Below are positions 42,659-53,839 of a stretch of 64,000 nt of DNA, piece by piece; position 1 is the first letter of the stretch; each line of letters begins with the position of its first letter. The notes beneath the pieces are model-generated. The model made no database searches, was not told where the DNA came from, and worked only from the letters and a program-made list of their open reading frames with translations. This stretch comes from Terriglobus roseus (GTDB lineage Bacteria > Acidobacteriota > Terriglobia > Terriglobales > Acidobacteriaceae). The stretch lies in NCBI RefSeq assembly GCF_900102185.1, contig NZ_LT629690.1:3968001-4032000 (forward strand), in the 5' to 3' direction. The position numbers were made by a program, and so were the translations under genes.

Positions 42659-44599
42659 ATGGCAGAACAGACACGCGTCGTCGGCATCGATCTTGGCACC
42701 ACCAACTCACTTGTCGCCTTTCTTGAGAATGGCGTCCCTGTTGTCATTCCCGGCGAAGACGGGTCAAAACTGGTGCCTTCGGTGGTGGCCATTGAAAACG
42801 GCTCTGTGACCGTGGGCAACGGCGCGCGCGGCACCCTGCTGTCGTCGCCTGGCAATGCTGTCTACAGCGCAAAACGACTGATGGGCCGCGGCATTGACGA
42901 TGTGCGCGATGAGTTGTCACTGTTTCCCTTCCGCCTTGCCGATGACCAGAAGACTGACGAGGTGTTGAAACTGCACGTGGGTGACCGCGTGCTGACGCCG
43001 CCGCAAATTTCCGCTCTGGTGCTGGAGCAGTTGAAGAAGAATGCGGAGCGCTACTTCGGCACTTTGATCACGAAGGCTGTCATCACCGTTCCCGCCTACT
43101 TCAACGATGCACAGCGCCAGGCAACGAAGGATGCTGGCCGCATTGCGGGGCTAGATGTTCTGCGACTGGTGAATGAGCCCACCGCTGCTGCGCTGGCTTA
43201 TGGTCTGGATCGTGCGAAAGAAGGCACCGTGGCGGTGTATGACTTTGGCGGCGGCACGTTTGATGTGTCGATTCTGAAGCTGCACGACGGCATCTTTGAG
43301 GTCATCTCGACGAACGGCGACACGCATCTGGGCGGCGATGACATTGACAATCTGTTGCTGCGCATTGCGCTGGATGAGATTCAACACGAGCTTGGCATTG
43401 CGCCCACGCCAGAAGTAGTGCAGAACGTCCGTAAAGCCGTGATTGATGTGAAGATTGCGCTGTCTGCGGATGATTCCGCGAAGTTCGACATTGCGCTGAG
43501 TGGTGGCAAGAAGTATCAGCGCGAGATTACGCGCGAGCAGTTTGAAGGCCTGATTCAGCCGGTGATTGCGCGTACGGCTGCGCCGTCGCGGCAGGCGCTG
43601 AAGGATGCGGGTATGGAGCCTGCGCAGATTGACGAAGTTGTTCTGGTTGGCGGATCGACGCGCATTCCTGCGGTGCAGGCGCTGGTGGATGAGGTCTTTC
43701 AGCTTTCGGCGCGCGGCAAGACGGCGCATACCGAGCTGAATCCGGACGAAGTTGTGGCTATGGGTGCGGCGGTGCAGGCGGACATTCTGGCCGGTGGCTC
43801 TGCGGCCACCAGTGAGCTTTTGCTGCTGGATGTGACACCGCTGTCGCTGGGTATTGAGGCTCTGGGTGGAGTTGTGGCGAAGATCATTCAGCGCAACAGC
43901 ACCATTCCTGCGAGCGCGACAGAGCACTTCACCACGGGTGTGGACGGGCAGACGAACGTTGCTATCCATGTGGTGCAGGGCGAGCGCGAACTGGCTAAGG
44001 ATTGCCGGTCGCTGGCCCGGTTTGATCTGAAGGGTATTCCCCCGATGACGGCAGGATTGCCGCGCATTGAGGTGAAGTTCCTGATCGACGCAAACGGCAT
44101 TCTGCAGGTGAGCGCGAAGGAACAGCGCAGTGGCAAGGCGGCCGAAATTGAAGTGAAGCCGACCTACGGCCTGTCAGACGACCAGGTGGAAGAGATGATC
44201 CTGGCGTCGTTCGATCACGCGGAAGAGGACCTGGAACAGCGCCAGTTGATTGAAGCCACGAACGAGGCGAATACGATTCGCGAGGCCGTAGCGAAGGGCC
44301 GCAAACATGCCGCGTGGCAGCAGCTTACCCACGAAGAGATCGTTGAAGTGGACGCGGCACAGGCGAACCTGGACGAGACCATCCAGAAGAAGGATTACAA
44401 GGACATCCGCGCTGCCATTGACCGGCTGGATAGGGCCACGCGCCGCTTTGCCGAGTTGATGATGGACACCACGCTGCAGCAGGCTATGACCGGCAAGACG
44501 ATGGAAGCTGCGGGCGAGAACATTGGCGATGGACCGGCTGCTCCGCACCCGTTTGCTCCGGCGCAGATCGACGATTCTAAGAAGGAAAAAGAAGACTAA
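42659..44599 (+). CDS. hscA: Iron-sulfur-cluster assembly chaperone HscA
   Basis: A 646-residue Hsp70 protein. The ATPase domain opens with [13 protein letters not shown] and carries [12 protein letters not shown] and [11 protein letters not shown]; the substrate-binding domain includes [23 protein letters not shown], which resembles HscA much more than DnaK. HscA works with HscB to release clusters from IscU. IscU in this window has the LPPVK motif that HscA recognises, and fdx and iscX lie downstream of hscA, so HscA is preferred over DnaK. The ATG at 42659 gives the normal N-terminus; the frame is open 15 codons upstream. The tail is Lys/Glu-rich. The 3' end overlaps the convergent repeat-protein gene. 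Confidence 0.9.
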   Translation: MAEQTRVVGIDLGTTNSLVAFLENGVPVVIPGEDGSKLVPSVVAIENGSVTVGNGARGTLLSSPGNAVYSAKRLMGRGIDDVRDELSLFPFRLADDQKTDEVLKLHVGDRVLTPPQISALVLEQLKKNAERYFGTLITKAVITVPAYFNDAQRQATKDAGRIAGLDVLRLVNEPTAAALAYGLDRAKEGTVAVYDFGGGTFDVSILKLHDGIFEVISTNGDTHLGGDDIDNLLLRIALDEIQHELGIAPTPEVVQNVRKAVIDVKIALSADDSAKFDIALSGGKKYQREITREQFEGLIQPVIARTAAPSRQALKDAGMEPAQIDEVVLVGGSTRIPAVQALVDEVFQLSARGKTAHTELNPDEVVAMGAAVQADILAGGSAATSELLLLDVTPLSLGIEALGGVVAKIIQRNSTIPASATEHFTTGVDGQTNVAIHVVQGERELAKDCRSLARFDLKGIPPMTAGLPRIEVKFLIDANGILQVSAKEQRSGKAAEIEVKPTYGLSDDQVEEMILASFDHAEEDLEQRQLIEATNEANTIREAVAKGRKHAAWQQLTHEEIVEVDAAQANLDETIQKKDYKDIRAAIDRLDRATRRFAELMMDTTLQQAMTGKTMEAAGENIGDGPAAPHPFAPAQIDDSKKEKED

Positions 44600-45048
44600 G
44601 TACGCGGTGGCTTTGGAGCGTGCTTGGCGCGCAGTTCGCGGATGCTGGGCTTGATCGCTCCGGGATCGCCGGATGCCATGGGAACGTCCTTGGGCGGACG
44701 CGACCGCAGTGCTGCGGCTACATTCCGAATGCGGGATGGACGCTCCTCGGCGCCGTTCGCTTCAGGCCGGGTGAATGCAGCGGCAGCCACCTCACGGATG
44801 CGCGACGGACGCTCTCCACGTGCGGCAGCCTCTTCCGCTGCCAGCTTCGCTTCTTTGCGCGCATTCATCGCAGCGGCAGCTTCACGGATGCGGGAGGGGC
44901 TGTGGCCACGAGCCCGGGTGGGCTCCTTCGGGATTTCGTGCTCGCCTGTGTTGCCGGAGCGGCCTTCCTTGGAGGAGCTGAAGACGGCCACAAGGCACGG
45001 GATGAGGATAAGCAGGATGAAGCCAATGGCAACCATCAGGTTATGCAC
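44596..45048 (-). CDS. Single-pass membrane protein with PSRIRE repeats, unrecognised
   Basis: A 150-residue protein with one N-terminal membrane segment (about 5-23, [19 protein letters not shown]) and a basic Ala-rich tail containing a repeated motif: [10 protein letters not shown] (51-60), [11 protein letters not shown] (81-91), [11 protein letters not shown] (104-114) and a weaker PSIRELRA (134-141). Spacing is 20-30 residues. I recognise no family. The start is GTG at 45048: GGAGGT lies seven bases upstream, whereas the TTG at 45054 is only one base from it. It sits on the opposite strand between hscA and the DUF2306 gene and overlaps the hscA stop codon. Confidence 0.65.
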   Translation of the reverse strand: MHNLMVAIGFILLILIPCLVAVFSSSKEGRSGNTGEHEIPKEPTRARGHSPSRIREAAAAMNARKEAKLAAEEAAARGERPSRIREVAAAAFTRPEANGAEERPSRIRNVAAALRSRPPKDVPMASGDPGAIKPSIRELRAKHAPKPPRT

Positions 45049-45242
45049 GATCAAAACCTCCGCAATGGGGCGTTTGCGTCTTCGCAGGATACATCGGGGA
45101 CGTGGCCACGGCTCCGGACAGGCATGTGACGGCGGTGCAACTTCCGGGGCATCGTGGATTTTATGAACATGTTTTTTAGTAGTCCAGCCCTCCGGTACGG
45201 AACCTCCTGAAACAACTTTGCGTTAGTTAGCCAGGGCTTCCC

Positions 45243-45905
45243 ATGGCACAGATGACGCTGCATTCCGATCCGAACAGGCTGGCACCCGTGTCCTCTGGCC
45301 TTCGGATTGGGTTCTGGTTGTGCATTGTGGTGGCGATTGCCGCTGTGCTGCGACGACTGCTGGCTCTGGGACAGTCTCCGTCCGCTGCAGAACCGCCTGA
45401 TCTGCGGACGCTGGATGCGTTCTTCCGTTCTCATGCTTCGTTGACCTACGCGCACATTTGCACCGCGTTGTTGTTCGTCTGCATTCTGCCTCTGGTTTAC
45501 TGGAACCGAACACGACTGTGGAAGCCGGTGCGGGTGGCTTTCTATTCGCTGGGGCTGATTGTTGGGATCACGGCCTTTGGTATGTCTCGAAACCCCGTGG
45601 GTGGAGTGGTTGAAGGCGCGGCGGTGGTCGTGTTCAATCTGCTGTTTCTGTTTTCGCTGGTACAGAGCTTCCGAGCCTGGCGCACAGGGGATGCCATAGC
45701 CGACCGGCGGTGGACGCTAAGGGCCACAGCCATTGTGCTGGGGATTGCTACGACGCGTCCGGTGATGGGCGTTTTCTTTGCCACGGCGCGGCTTACCGGG
45801 TGGACTCCGCACCAGTTCTTTGGCCCCGCCTTCTGGATTGGCTTCAGTATCAACACTGTCGTCATGGAGAATGCTCTGCGCAGACATACGCGTTCGATAG
45901 AATGA
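45243..45905 (+). CDS. DUF2306-like membrane protein
   Basis: A 220-residue membrane protein with about six hydrophobic segments (first at about 20-38). The stretch LDAFFRSHASLTYAHICTALLFVCILPL, with the two His spaced in adjacent helices, is characteristic of DUF2306 proteins. Function unknown. It lies 17 bases before the ferredoxin gene in the hscA-fdx-iscX group, so it is probably cotranscribed with fdx and iscX. Confidence 0.75.
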   Translation: MAQMTLHSDPNRLAPVSSGLRIGFWLCIVVAIAAVLRRLLALGQSPSAAEPPDLRTLDAFFRSHASLTYAHICTALLFVCILPLVYWNRTRLWKPVRVAFYSLGLIVGITAFGMSRNPVGGVVEGAAVVVFNLLFLFSLVQSFRAWRTGDAIADRRWTLRATAIVLGIATTRPVMGVFFATARLTGWTPHQFFGPAFWIGFSINTVVMENALRRHTRSIE

Positions 45906-45922
45906 ATATCAGAGCGAACATC

Positions 45923-46363
45923 ATGTCAGAACATCACGTAGAACTGCCCGAAGTTGACCTTTCCAAGCCGCCCGCCGAGGGCATTGTCCGCGTGACGTTC
46001 CTTCCAGAGAACAAGACGGTGGAATTTCCCTTCGGCACGCTACCTTACGATGGCCACGGCCAGCCGATGAGCTTTCTGGATGTTGCAGAAAACTATGGCA
46101 TTTTCCTGGACCACGCGTGCGGCGGCGTATGCGCCTGCACCACCTGCCACCTGTATGTGAAGCAGGGTGATGCGGGACTGAGCGATCCGGAAGATGATGA
46201 GCTGGACCGCGTGGACCTGGCCGCAGGACCGCAGACAAATTCGCGCCTGGGCTGCCAGGCAGTGATCACCCAGCCCGGAACCTACGTGGTGGAGATTCCC
46301 GCGTGGAATCGCAACTATGTGCAGGAAGGCAAGCCCGCTGCCATTACGGCGCAGAAGGACTAA
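45923..46363 (+). CDS. fdx: ISC-type [2Fe-2S] ferredoxin
   Basis: A 146-residue ferredoxin. The cluster ligands are C66, C72, C75 and C111 (HACGGVCACTTCH and RLGCQAV), the spacing of the adrenodoxin/ISC-Fdx family. It should donate electrons to IscS/IscU-dependent cluster assembly. There is an N-terminal extension of about 20 residues compared with the usual about 110. A second possible start, ATG at 45902, overlaps the upstream TGA (ATGA); neither has a strong ribosome site. iscX follows after five bases. Confidence 0.9.
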   Translation: MSEHHVELPEVDLSKPPAEGIVRVTFLPENKTVEFPFGTLPYDGHGQPMSFLDVAENYGIFLDHACGGVCACTTCHLYVKQGDAGLSDPEDDELDRVDLAAGPQTNSRLGCQAVITQPGTYVVEIPAWNRNYVQEGKPAAITAQKD

Positions 46364-46368
46364 TCGCG

Positions 46369-46584
46369 ATGCCCTTTGAGTTTGGTTGGGAAGATGCCGA
46401 GGAGATCGGCATCCAGTTGCAGGAGAAGCATCCGGAGATCGAACCGCTTTCGGTCCGCTTCACGGACATGCACAAGTTGATCACCGAACTGCCGGGCTTC
46501 AACGGCGACCCGGCGAAGTCAAACGAAGGCATTCTGGAAGCTATCCAGATGGCGTGGCTGGAAGAGTACAACGACGCAAAGTAA
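46369..46584 (+). CDS. iscX: IscX, iron-sulfur assembly modulator
   Basis: A 71-residue acidic protein matching IscX: FGWEDAEEIGIQLQEKHP at the start, SVRFTDMHKLITELPGF in the middle and SNEGILEAIQMAWLEEY at the end. IscX binds IscS and is thought to regulate cysteine desulfuration or supply iron. It follows fdx by five bases, so both are in the same transcript. AAGGA lies about 11 bases before the ATG. Confidence 0.92.
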   Translation: MPFEFGWEDAEEIGIQLQEKHPEIEPLSVRFTDMHKLITELPGFNGDPAKSNEGILEAIQMAWLEEYNDAK

Positions 46585-46641
46585 GCATTCGGCGGAACCT
46601 TTTCCCGCGAATGGCGTATGTCATGCAAGGGGGATGAGCCC

Positions 46642-46833
46642 ATGTTGAAACTGCTGCTGTTCTGCCTTCTTTTCGTTATGTGCTGGCCGCTGGCTCTGCT
46701 CGCGATCGTGCTGTATCCCATTGTCTGGCTGTTCCTGCTGCCGTTCCGGCTGGTGGGCATTGCCGTGGAGGGTGCTCTGGAACTGGTCTCCGCCATCATC
46801 TTCCTGCCGGCGCGGGTGTTGCGCGCCATCTAG
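46642..46833 (+). CDS. Small hydrophobic membrane protein
   Basis: A 63-residue protein with two hydrophobic segments (about 2-30, LKLLLFCLLFVMCWPLALLAIVLYP-like, and about 33-55) and no recognised family. The ATG at 46642 follows AAGGGGG by about ten bases. It lies 57 bases after iscX and 220 bases before prfA. Confidence 0.6.
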   Translation: MLKLLLFCLLFVMCWPLALLAIVLYPIVWLFLLPFRLVGIAVEGALELVSAIIFLPARVLRAI

Positions 46834-47053
46834 CTTTCCTGCGCTGATTCTGCCGGTGCATCGCGGTCGTCGCGCTATCATCAAATAAGTGATGCTGCGC
46901 GCCCAGTTCAATCCGGTTCATGCTTCCCGACATGCCGCGGCACGCCTTGGCTTTGCCTAGCTGCGTTCGCCGCGGCTTTTCGCGTTTTCTCGCGACCCTT
47001 TCCCAATTCCCATCATGATGTGCCCTGCGTGCGCGCAGGAGGAGAAGATTGCC

Positions 47054-48130
47054 ATGTTTGACCGGCTGGAACAGCTTGAAGAACGCTTTAAGGAGCTTGA
47101 AAAAGAGCTCGCAGACCCCTCGTTGGTGACCGATCAGCAGCGTTTTCAGAAGACCGCCAAGCAGCACCGCGATATGGAGCCGGTCATTGACCGCTTCCGT
47201 GACTACAAGCGTGTGCGCGACGGTATTGCCGAAGCGAAGCTGATGCTGACGGAAGACGACGCCGACATGAAAGCGATGGCCCAGGAAGAACTGACCGGTC
47301 TGCAGGCACGCTTGCCCGAGATTGAAGAAGAACTCAAGATCATGTTGCTGCCCAAGGACCCGAACGACGAAAAGAACGTCGTACTGGAAATCCGCGCAGC
47401 CACGGGCGGCGATGAAGCTTCGCTGTTCGCCTCAGAGGTCTTCCGCATGTATCTGCGCTATGCGGAACTGCATCGCTGGAAGGTGCAGGTGCTGTCTGAA
47501 ACGGAATCAACCGTGGGTGGTTTGAAGGACGTTACAGCACTGATTGAAGGTGACCGCGTGTACTCGTCTCTGAAGTATGAGAGCGGTGTGCACCGTGTGC
47601 AGCGTGTGCCTGCAACCGAGACACAGGGCCGCGTGCATACCTCTGCCATCACCGTTGCGGTTCTTCCTGAAGCGGAAGAAGTGGACGTAAAGGTTGAGCA
47701 GAAGGACCTTCGCATTGATACCTTCTGCTCGTCAGGCCCCGGCGGACAGAGCGTGAACACTACGTATTCCGCCATTCGCATTACGCATCTGCCCACGAAC
47801 ACGGTTGTGAGCTGCCAGGACGAAAAGTCGCAGATCAAGAACCGTGAAAAGGCGATGCGTGTGTTGCGTGCGCGCCTGTACGAAGTGGAGATGGAAAAGC
47901 AGCACCAGGCGCAGGCCAGCGCGCGTAAATCGCAGGTGGGCAGCGGCGATCGCAGTGAGAAGATTCGTACCTACAACTTCCCGCAGAACCGCCTGACGGA
48001 TCATCGCATTGGACTGACGCTGCACCAGTTGGAATACGTGATGGAAGGCAAGCTACAGCCCATTGTGGATGCGCTGATTGCGCATGACACGAGCGAACGC
48101 CTGAAGGCGGAAGCCGAGGTTGCTGCTTAA
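47054..48130 (+). CDS. prfA: Peptide chain release factor 1
   Basis: A 358-residue class-I release factor. The catalytic GGQ is at 230-232 (SGPGGQSVN), and the stop-codon recognition region contains the RF1-type segment ([18 protein letters not shown], with the PxT position reading PAT), so UAA and UAG are read. The start at 47054 follows GGAGGAG about ten bases upstream; the frame is open 13 codons earlier. The TAA stop overlaps the prmC start codon by one base. Confidence 0.96.
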   Translation: MFDRLEQLEERFKELEKELADPSLVTDQQRFQKTAKQHRDMEPVIDRFRDYKRVRDGIAEAKLMLTEDDADMKAMAQEELTGLQARLPEIEEELKIMLLPKDPNDEKNVVLEIRAATGGDEASLFASEVFRMYLRYAELHRWKVQVLSETESTVGGLKDVTALIEGDRVYSSLKYESGVHRVQRVPATETQGRVHTSAITVAVLPEAEEVDVKVEQKDLRIDTFCSSGPGGQSVNTTYSAIRITHLPTNTVVSCQDEKSQIKNREKAMRVLRARLYEVEMEKQHQAQASARKSQVGSGDRSEKIRTYNFPQNRLTDHRIGLTLHQLEYVMEGKLQPIVDALIAHDTSERLKAEAEVAA

Positions 48131-49017
48131 TGGCGCAGGAGTTGCAGCGGCACGAACCGTTGAAGATTAAAGGCTGCACGGTGGCTGACGCGTTGCGCTT
48201 CGGCACCATGCGCCTGTCCATGCGCGATGACCTGCGTGAGAACGCAGCACGTGATGCGCAGCAGATTCTCGAAATCGCTACCGGGCTGACGCGTGTGCAG
48301 ATGATGGCGCAGCCGGATCGTCCGGTAAAGGAAGAGGAAGCCGGATCGTTCCAGGGCATGCTGGCACAACGTCGCCATGCCATGCCGATTCAGCATCTGC
48401 GTGGTTCGCAGGAGTTCTTCGGGCGCGAGTTTGCCGTTTCTCCGGATGTGCTGATTCCGCGGCCGGAGACGGAACACATTGTTGAAGAAGTGCTGCGTCT
48501 GTTCCCGGATCGCAAGGCTCCGCTGAAGATCGCGGATGTGGGCACGGGCAGCGGCATTCTGGCGGTGACGTTGGCGCTGGAATTTCCGCAGAGCCTGGTG
48601 GCTGCTCTGGATATCTCGCCAGATGCGCTGGCCGTCGCGCAGGACAACACTGCTCGACTAAACACGCTGAATCGCACACGGATTCTGCAGTCGGACTTGC
48701 TGGCAGCGGTTACAGGCGAGACATTCGACCTGATTGTTTCGAACCCGCCGTATATTCCTCTTATCGAGAAGGACACGCTGCATGCGCAGGTGCGCGAGTA
48801 TGAGCCGCATCTGGCGTTGTTCGGTGGTGAGGATGGTCACGACGTTCTGCGCAGGCTGATTCCACAGGCGAAGGATGCGTTATCGCCCGGCGGATGGCTG
48901 CTGCTGGAGACGGCAGGCCGTAGCGGGATCGCAGATGAACTGCTCAGCGGCTGGCAGCAGGTTCACTGGGTGAGCGATCTGCAAGGCATTGAGCGCATCG
49001 CTGTGGCCCAGCGCTAA
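48130..49017 (+). CDS. prmC: Release factor glutamine methyltransferase PrmC
   Basis: A 295-residue S-adenosylmethionine-dependent methyltransferase that methylates the Gln of the GGQ motif in release factors. SAM-binding motif ADVGTGSGILAV (about 135-147) and the NPPY catalytic motif (SNPPYIPL, about 202-209) are present, and the N-terminal helical domain precedes them (about 10-115). The gene overlaps prfA by one base (TAATG), the usual arrangement. Confidence 0.94.
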   Translation: MAQELQRHEPLKIKGCTVADALRFGTMRLSMRDDLRENAARDAQQILEIATGLTRVQMMAQPDRPVKEEEAGSFQGMLAQRRHAMPIQHLRGSQEFFGREFAVSPDVLIPRPETEHIVEEVLRLFPDRKAPLKIADVGTGSGILAVTLALEFPQSLVAALDISPDALAVAQDNTARLNTLNRTRILQSDLLAAVTGETFDLIVSNPPYIPLIEKDTLHAQVREYEPHLALFGGEDGHDVLRRLIPQAKDALSPGGWLLLETAGRSGIADELLSGWQQVHWVSDLQGIERIAVAQR

Positions 49018-49026
49018 CGCTTCTTC

Positions 49027-50025
49027 TTAGTCGTGAACGCCGAATAGCTTGCGGAAGAAGTGTCCGATGGCCCGGAAAGGGTTCGGACCTTGCTCTGGAG
49101 GCTTCGTGGATGCTACGTGCACGTCCGTCGCGGGTGGCGGTGGTGGTGTGACTACTGTCGGTGGCGCAGTTGTTGCAGCATTCGGAGCTGTGGTGGCAGG
49201 AGCTACAGGCGTAGCAGCATCTGCAGCCGTTGTGCTCTCGCCCGGAGGCCCGGTCACAGTGTTGGTCGTGCCGTTGTAAGCCAGCGTGCTGTTGACGCGG
49301 GTGTGCGTTTCACCCACGGGCGCGGGCTGCGGAGGTTCGGGCTGCTGCAGCCCCTGGCTCACAGCTTCGGGGAATGGGTGCGCCTTCGCTTCGTCCGTGA
49401 CCTTGCCGTCGCCCATCTTGCCCTTCCCTGCCAGCACAAGATCGTCAGGACGCGGGCAACCGCAGGATGAGCTTTCGTGGTCTACGACCTCGCGCAGGCT
49501 GCCGTGTTCAAACAACACGCGCTGACCGGGGCGGACGAAGTATGTGCCGTCGCCGAATGTCTCTGTCACATGCAGGATTGGGGCGTTCTTGCCGACGTTG
49601 TCCACGCAGGTGTCGCCGTTGGGCACGATGCGGATGCGCAGGTCGAGTGGCGCAGCGTCGGAAAGTTCGAATCGCAGATCTGGCGTGAGGATGCTGTCGG
49701 TCTTTTCCGCTGAAGTTTTAATTTCGACTGCGCCACGATCCACTGCCATGATCATCGGCGGTTTCGCCACGGCGATCGTTGTCTGCGCCAGATGCGCCGC
49801 CGATCCTGAGCAGATCCTCACCGATCCGCCGCGGCTCAGTGTGACTTCAGCAGGCTGCACGCCCGCAGCTACAGCAGCGCTGTTGCCAATGACCGCATTG
49901 CCATTGCTGACGCGCACCAGGCCGCTGACTTCGTTGCCCTGCGTTTTCACGGAGCCCAGCGACTGCTGCGCATTTCCATGAATCGCACACACGAGAGCTG
50001 CAGAGAAAACGAAGGAGCGGCGCAT
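49027..50025 (-). CDS. Exported FecR-like protein with Pro/Ala/Thr-rich tail
   Basis: A 332-residue protein with a signal peptide (MRRSFVFSAALVCAIHGNAQ). Residues about 25-190 look like a FecR-type beta-domain (GVQPAEVTLSRGGSVRI, IMAVDRGAVEIKT, GTYFVRPGQRVLFEHG), with a Cys-rich spot SSSCGCPRPDD at about 193. The C-terminal about 110 residues are low-complexity Pro/Ala/Thr and end in a basic amphipathic segment (FRAIGHFFRKLFG). Function unknown. It begins four bases after the amidotransferase stop, so it is cotranscribed with it. Confidence 0.75.
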   Translation of the reverse strand: MRRSFVFSAALVCAIHGNAQQSLGSVKTQGNEVSGLVRVSNGNAVIGNSAAVAAGVQPAEVTLSRGGSVRICSGSAAHLAQTTIAVAKPPMIMAVDRGAVEIKTSAEKTDSILTPDLRFELSDAAPLDLRIRIVPNGDTCVDNVGKNAPILHVTETFGDGTYFVRPGQRVLFEHGSLREVVDHESSSCGCPRPDDLVLAGKGKMGDGKVTDEAKAHPFPEAVSQGLQQPEPPQPAPVGETHTRVNSTLAYNGTTNTVTGPPGESTTAADAATPVAPATTAPNAATTAPPTVVTPPPPPATDVHVASTKPPEQGPNPFRAIGHFFRKLFGVHD

Positions 50026-50029
50026 ACGG

Positions 50030-50611
<582 letters not shown>

Positions 50612-50759
50612 CAGCGAAACCCCTTATGAAAAGTGTACGCGTATTCGTGATGTCACCGCTGTTTCCAAGGCTTTAGCGCGGGTGGAATCCGTAACCGCGC
50701 GGTGATATGGTGGCTCCGTTGCGCTGCTGAGGCTTTCGTGGCGCGTTGTGAGGCGGTTT

Positions 50760-52247
50760 ATGGCGATGTATGTTCTGGCGCTGGACCAGGGAACGACGAG
50801 TTCGCGCGCGATTCTGGTGGACCATACCGGTGCGATTGCGGGCACGGCGCAGCATGAGTTCACACAGATTTTCCCTGAGGGCAAAGCCGGTTGGGTGGAA
50901 CATGATCCGTTTGAGATTCTCACCAGCCAGTTGACCGCCGCCGTGGAAGTACTGGGGCGTGCTGGTGTGCGGCCGCGCGATGTGGCGTCGCTGGGCATTA
51001 CGAATCAACGTGAGACCACGATTGTGTGGGATCGCGCGACGGGCAAGCCTGTTTATAACGCCATCGTGTGGCAGGATCGTCGCACAGCTTCGATGTGCGA
51101 GCAGCTTCGCAATGAAGGCGTGGAAGAAGATGTTCGTCGGCGCACCGGCTTGAGGCTTGATCCTTACTTCAGCGGCACGAAAGTCTCATGGATTCTGGAC
51201 AACGTTGCTGGTGCGCGAGAGAAGGCCGAGCGCGGTGAATTGGCGTTTGGCACTGTGGATAGCTGGCTGGTGTGGAACCTGACCAGTGGCAAGAAGCACA
51301 TCACTGACCGCACGAATGCGTCGCGCACGCTGCTTTACAACATTGTCGAAGACAAGTGGGATGACGAGATGTTGCGGCTGCTGCGTGTGCCTCGCAGCAT
51401 GATGCCGGAGGTAGTGTGGTCGAGCGAAAAGCTTGGCCCTGTGAGCACCACGCTGGGACTTGAAGGCACTGAGATTGCTGGCATTGCGGGTGATCAACAA
51501 TCTGCGCTCTTCGGGCAGATGTGCACGAAGCCCGGCGATGCGAAGAACACCTATGGCACCGGATGCTTTCTGTTGCAGCACATTGGCACCGAATTTCGTG
51601 AGAGCCAGAATCGTTTGCTGACGACGCTGGCCTGCTCCACGAATCGCAGACCAGAATATGCGCTGGAAGGGTCTGTGTTTATTGGCGGCGCGGTGGTGCA
51701 GTGGCTGCGTGATGGACTTGGCATCATTGCATCGAGCAGCGAAGTGGAGCAGCTTGCGCAGAGCGTGCCGGATAGCGGTGGCGTGTTGTTTGTGCCCGCG
51801 TTTACTGGGCTTGGCGCACCGCACTGGGATCCGTATGCCAGCGGAACCATCATTGGCATTGGTCGCGGCACAACGAAAGGACACATTGCACGTGCGGCGC
51901 TGGAGAGCATTGCTCTGCAGACGACAGACCTGATGCGTGCGATGAATGCCGACACCGGTGTACCGCTGCGCGAGTTGCGTGTGGATGGCGGCGCGACAGC
52001 AAACGATACATTGATGCAGTTTCAGGCGGATCTGCTGGGTGTGCCGGTGCATCGTCCTGCATGCCTGGAAACAACGGCTCTGGGCGCGGCGTTTCTTGCG
52101 GGGCTTGCCGTTGGCTTCTGGAACAGCACGGATGAAATTCAGCGCGTGCAGGGCGAGGGAACGTTGTTCACACCGCAGCGGGATTACGATGCCTTATACG
52201 CGCGCTGGAAAGAAGCTGTGGAACGCGCGAAGGGATGGAACGCATGA
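50760..52247 (+). CDS. glpK: Glycerol kinase
   Basis: A 495-residue FGGY-family kinase converting glycerol and ATP to glycerol 3-phosphate. [16 protein letters not shown] opens the protein, [10 protein letters not shown] and [11 protein letters not shown] are glycerol-kinase motifs, and [14 protein letters not shown] and [23 protein letters not shown] define the C-terminal lobe. The start at 50760 is chosen for the GAGGCGG site about six bases upstream. The stop codon overlaps the glpD start (ATGA), giving a coupled glpK-glpD-glpF operon. Confidence 0.96.
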   Translation: MAMYVLALDQGTTSSRAILVDHTGAIAGTAQHEFTQIFPEGKAGWVEHDPFEILTSQLTAAVEVLGRAGVRPRDVASLGITNQRETTIVWDRATGKPVYNAIVWQDRRTASMCEQLRNEGVEEDVRRRTGLRLDPYFSGTKVSWILDNVAGAREKAERGELAFGTVDSWLVWNLTSGKKHITDRTNASRTLLYNIVEDKWDDEMLRLLRVPRSMMPEVVWSSEKLGPVSTTLGLEGTEIAGIAGDQQSALFGQMCTKPGDAKNTYGTGCFLLQHIGTEFRESQNRLLTTLACSTNRRPEYALEGSVFIGGAVVQWLRDGLGIIASSSEVEQLAQSVPDSGGVLFVPAFTGLGAPHWDPYASGTIIGIGRGTTKGHIARAALESIALQTTDLMRAMNADTGVPLRELRVDGGATANDTLMQFQADLLGVPVHRPACLETTALGAAFLAGLAVGFWNSTDEIQRVQGEGTLFTPQRDYDALYARWKEAVERAKGWNA

Positions 52248-53812
52248 ATCGTACAGCGATGCTTGATGCCGTGAAGGCACACGGCGATGCCGCGTGGGAT
52301 GTGGTCATCATCGGTGGCGGCGCTACGGGTGTGGGTGTGGCGGTGGATGCTGCTGTTCGCGGCTACAAGACGCTGCTTGTCGAGCGCGAGGATTTTGGCA
52401 AAGGCACGTCCAGCCGCAGCACCAAGCTGGTGCATGGCGGTGTGCGTTACCTGGAGCAGGGCAATATCTCGCTGGTGATGGAGGCGCTGAAAGAGCGCGG
52501 GTTGCTGCGTCAGAACGCTCCGCACCTTGTTCATGATCTTCCTTTCGTAGTGCCGAATTATGAGTGGTGGGAAGCTCCGTTCTACGGCATTGGCATGAAG
52601 ATTTATGACCTGCTGGCGACGAAGTATTCGTTTGGCAAGTCGAAGATTCTTTCGCGTGAGGAGACGTTGGAACGTCTGCCAACGATCTCGCAGGAGGGAT
52701 TGCGCGGTGGCGTGGTGTATCACGATGGCCAGTTTGACGACACGCGATTGCTGACACATCTCGTGATGACGGCTGCGGATCATGGCGCCACCGTGTTGAA
52801 TTATTGCGGTGCTGTCGGCCTGCTGCGCGGCGAAGATGGATTTCTGCGCGGTGTAACGCTGCAAGACGGCGTCAGTGGTGAACGTTTTGACGTTCAAGCA
52901 AAGGTTGTAGTGAATGCGACGGGCATCTTCACGGATGAAGTGCGGCGCATGGCCGAGCCGGATGTGCAGACGATGGTGTCGCCCTCGCAGGGCATTCATC
53001 TGGTGTTTGAGAAGAGCTTTCTGCGCGCCGAGACAGCCATCATGGTGCCGCGCACCAGCGATGGTCGCGTGCTCTTTGCAATTCCTTGGCATGAGCACAC
53101 CGTCGTTGGCACAACCGATACCCCGATTGAGGCTCCGAGCTATGAGCCGAAGCCACTGGAAGAAGAGATTGAGTTTGTGCTGGAGACAGCAGGTGAGTAT
53201 CTCTCGCGCAAACCTACACGCGATGACATTCTGGCCATCTACGTTGGCATTCGTCCTCTGGTAAAAGCCGCTGGAAGCGATGGATCGAAGACGAGTGCGC
53301 TGTCACGCGATCACACGATTCACATTGATGGCAGCGGATTGCTCACCATTGTTGGCGGCAAGTGGACGACGTATCGTCACATGGCTGAAGACACAGTGAA
53401 CCATGCAGCAACGCTGGGCCATTTGCCCGATGTCACATGTACGACCGCCGATCTGCATGTGCATGGATGGAGCGATGCAACCGACCTAGGCCATCTGCTG
53501 GTGTACGGCAGCGATGCAGCAAAGATTCGCGCGCTGGCCGCTTCATCGCCCGAACTTGCACAGCAACTGAATCCAGCACTTCCCTACCTTGCCACCGAGG
53601 TCGTCTGGGCGGCGCGCGAAGAGATGGCGGTTACTGTGGAAGATGTGCTGTCGCGCAGAACGCGTGCGTTGCTTCTGAATGCGAAGGCTGCCATTGCAAT
53701 GGCGCCACAGGTTGCGCAGTTGATGGCTGCGGAGCTGGGTCACGACGAAGCATGGCAGCAAGCGCAGGTGAGTTCGTTTACCGCATTGGCACGGCAGTAC
53801 CTACCGCAGTAG
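52244..53812 (+). CDS. glpD: Aerobic glycerol-3-phosphate dehydrogenase
   Basis: A 522-residue FAD-dependent dehydrogenase passing electrons from glycerol 3-phosphate to quinone at the membrane. The FAD-binding motif is [18 protein letters not shown] (about 14-31), followed by [19 protein letters not shown], a strong GlpD signature. A C-terminal helical domain (about 390-520) contains [26 protein letters not shown]. The ATG overlaps the glpK stop codon; AGGGA precedes it by about nine bases. Confidence 0.95.
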   Translation: MNRTAMLDAVKAHGDAAWDVVIIGGGATGVGVAVDAAVRGYKTLLVEREDFGKGTSSRSTKLVHGGVRYLEQGNISLVMEALKERGLLRQNAPHLVHDLPFVVPNYEWWEAPFYGIGMKIYDLLATKYSFGKSKILSREETLERLPTISQEGLRGGVVYHDGQFDDTRLLTHLVMTAADHGATVLNYCGAVGLLRGEDGFLRGVTLQDGVSGERFDVQAKVVVNATGIFTDEVRRMAEPDVQTMVSPSQGIHLVFEKSFLRAETAIMVPRTSDGRVLFAIPWHEHTVVGTTDTPIEAPSYEPKPLEEEIEFVLETAGEYLSRKPTRDDILAIYVGIRPLVKAAGSDGSKTSALSRDHTIHIDGSGLLTIVGGKWTTYRHMAEDTVNHAATLGHLPDVTCTTADLHVHGWSDATDLGHLLVYGSDAAKIRALAASSPELAQQLNPALPYLATEVVWAAREEMAVTVEDVLSRRTRALLLNAKAAIAMAPQVAQLMAAELGHDEAWQQAQVSSFTALARQYLPQ

Positions 53813-53839
53813 AGTGGTTGCGTTCCGAAGGAGATGTTT

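Noticed and set aside
42659-44599. DnaK rather than HscA
   Set aside because: The substrate-binding domain segment around [16 protein letters not shown] is HscA-like, and fdx and iscX follow in the same group.
46834-47053. Possible ncRNA or rpmE gene before prfA
   Set aside because: A GCCGCGG/CCGCGGC inverted repeat with a short T-run is present, but no coding frame or known RNA consensus was found; too little support for a feature.
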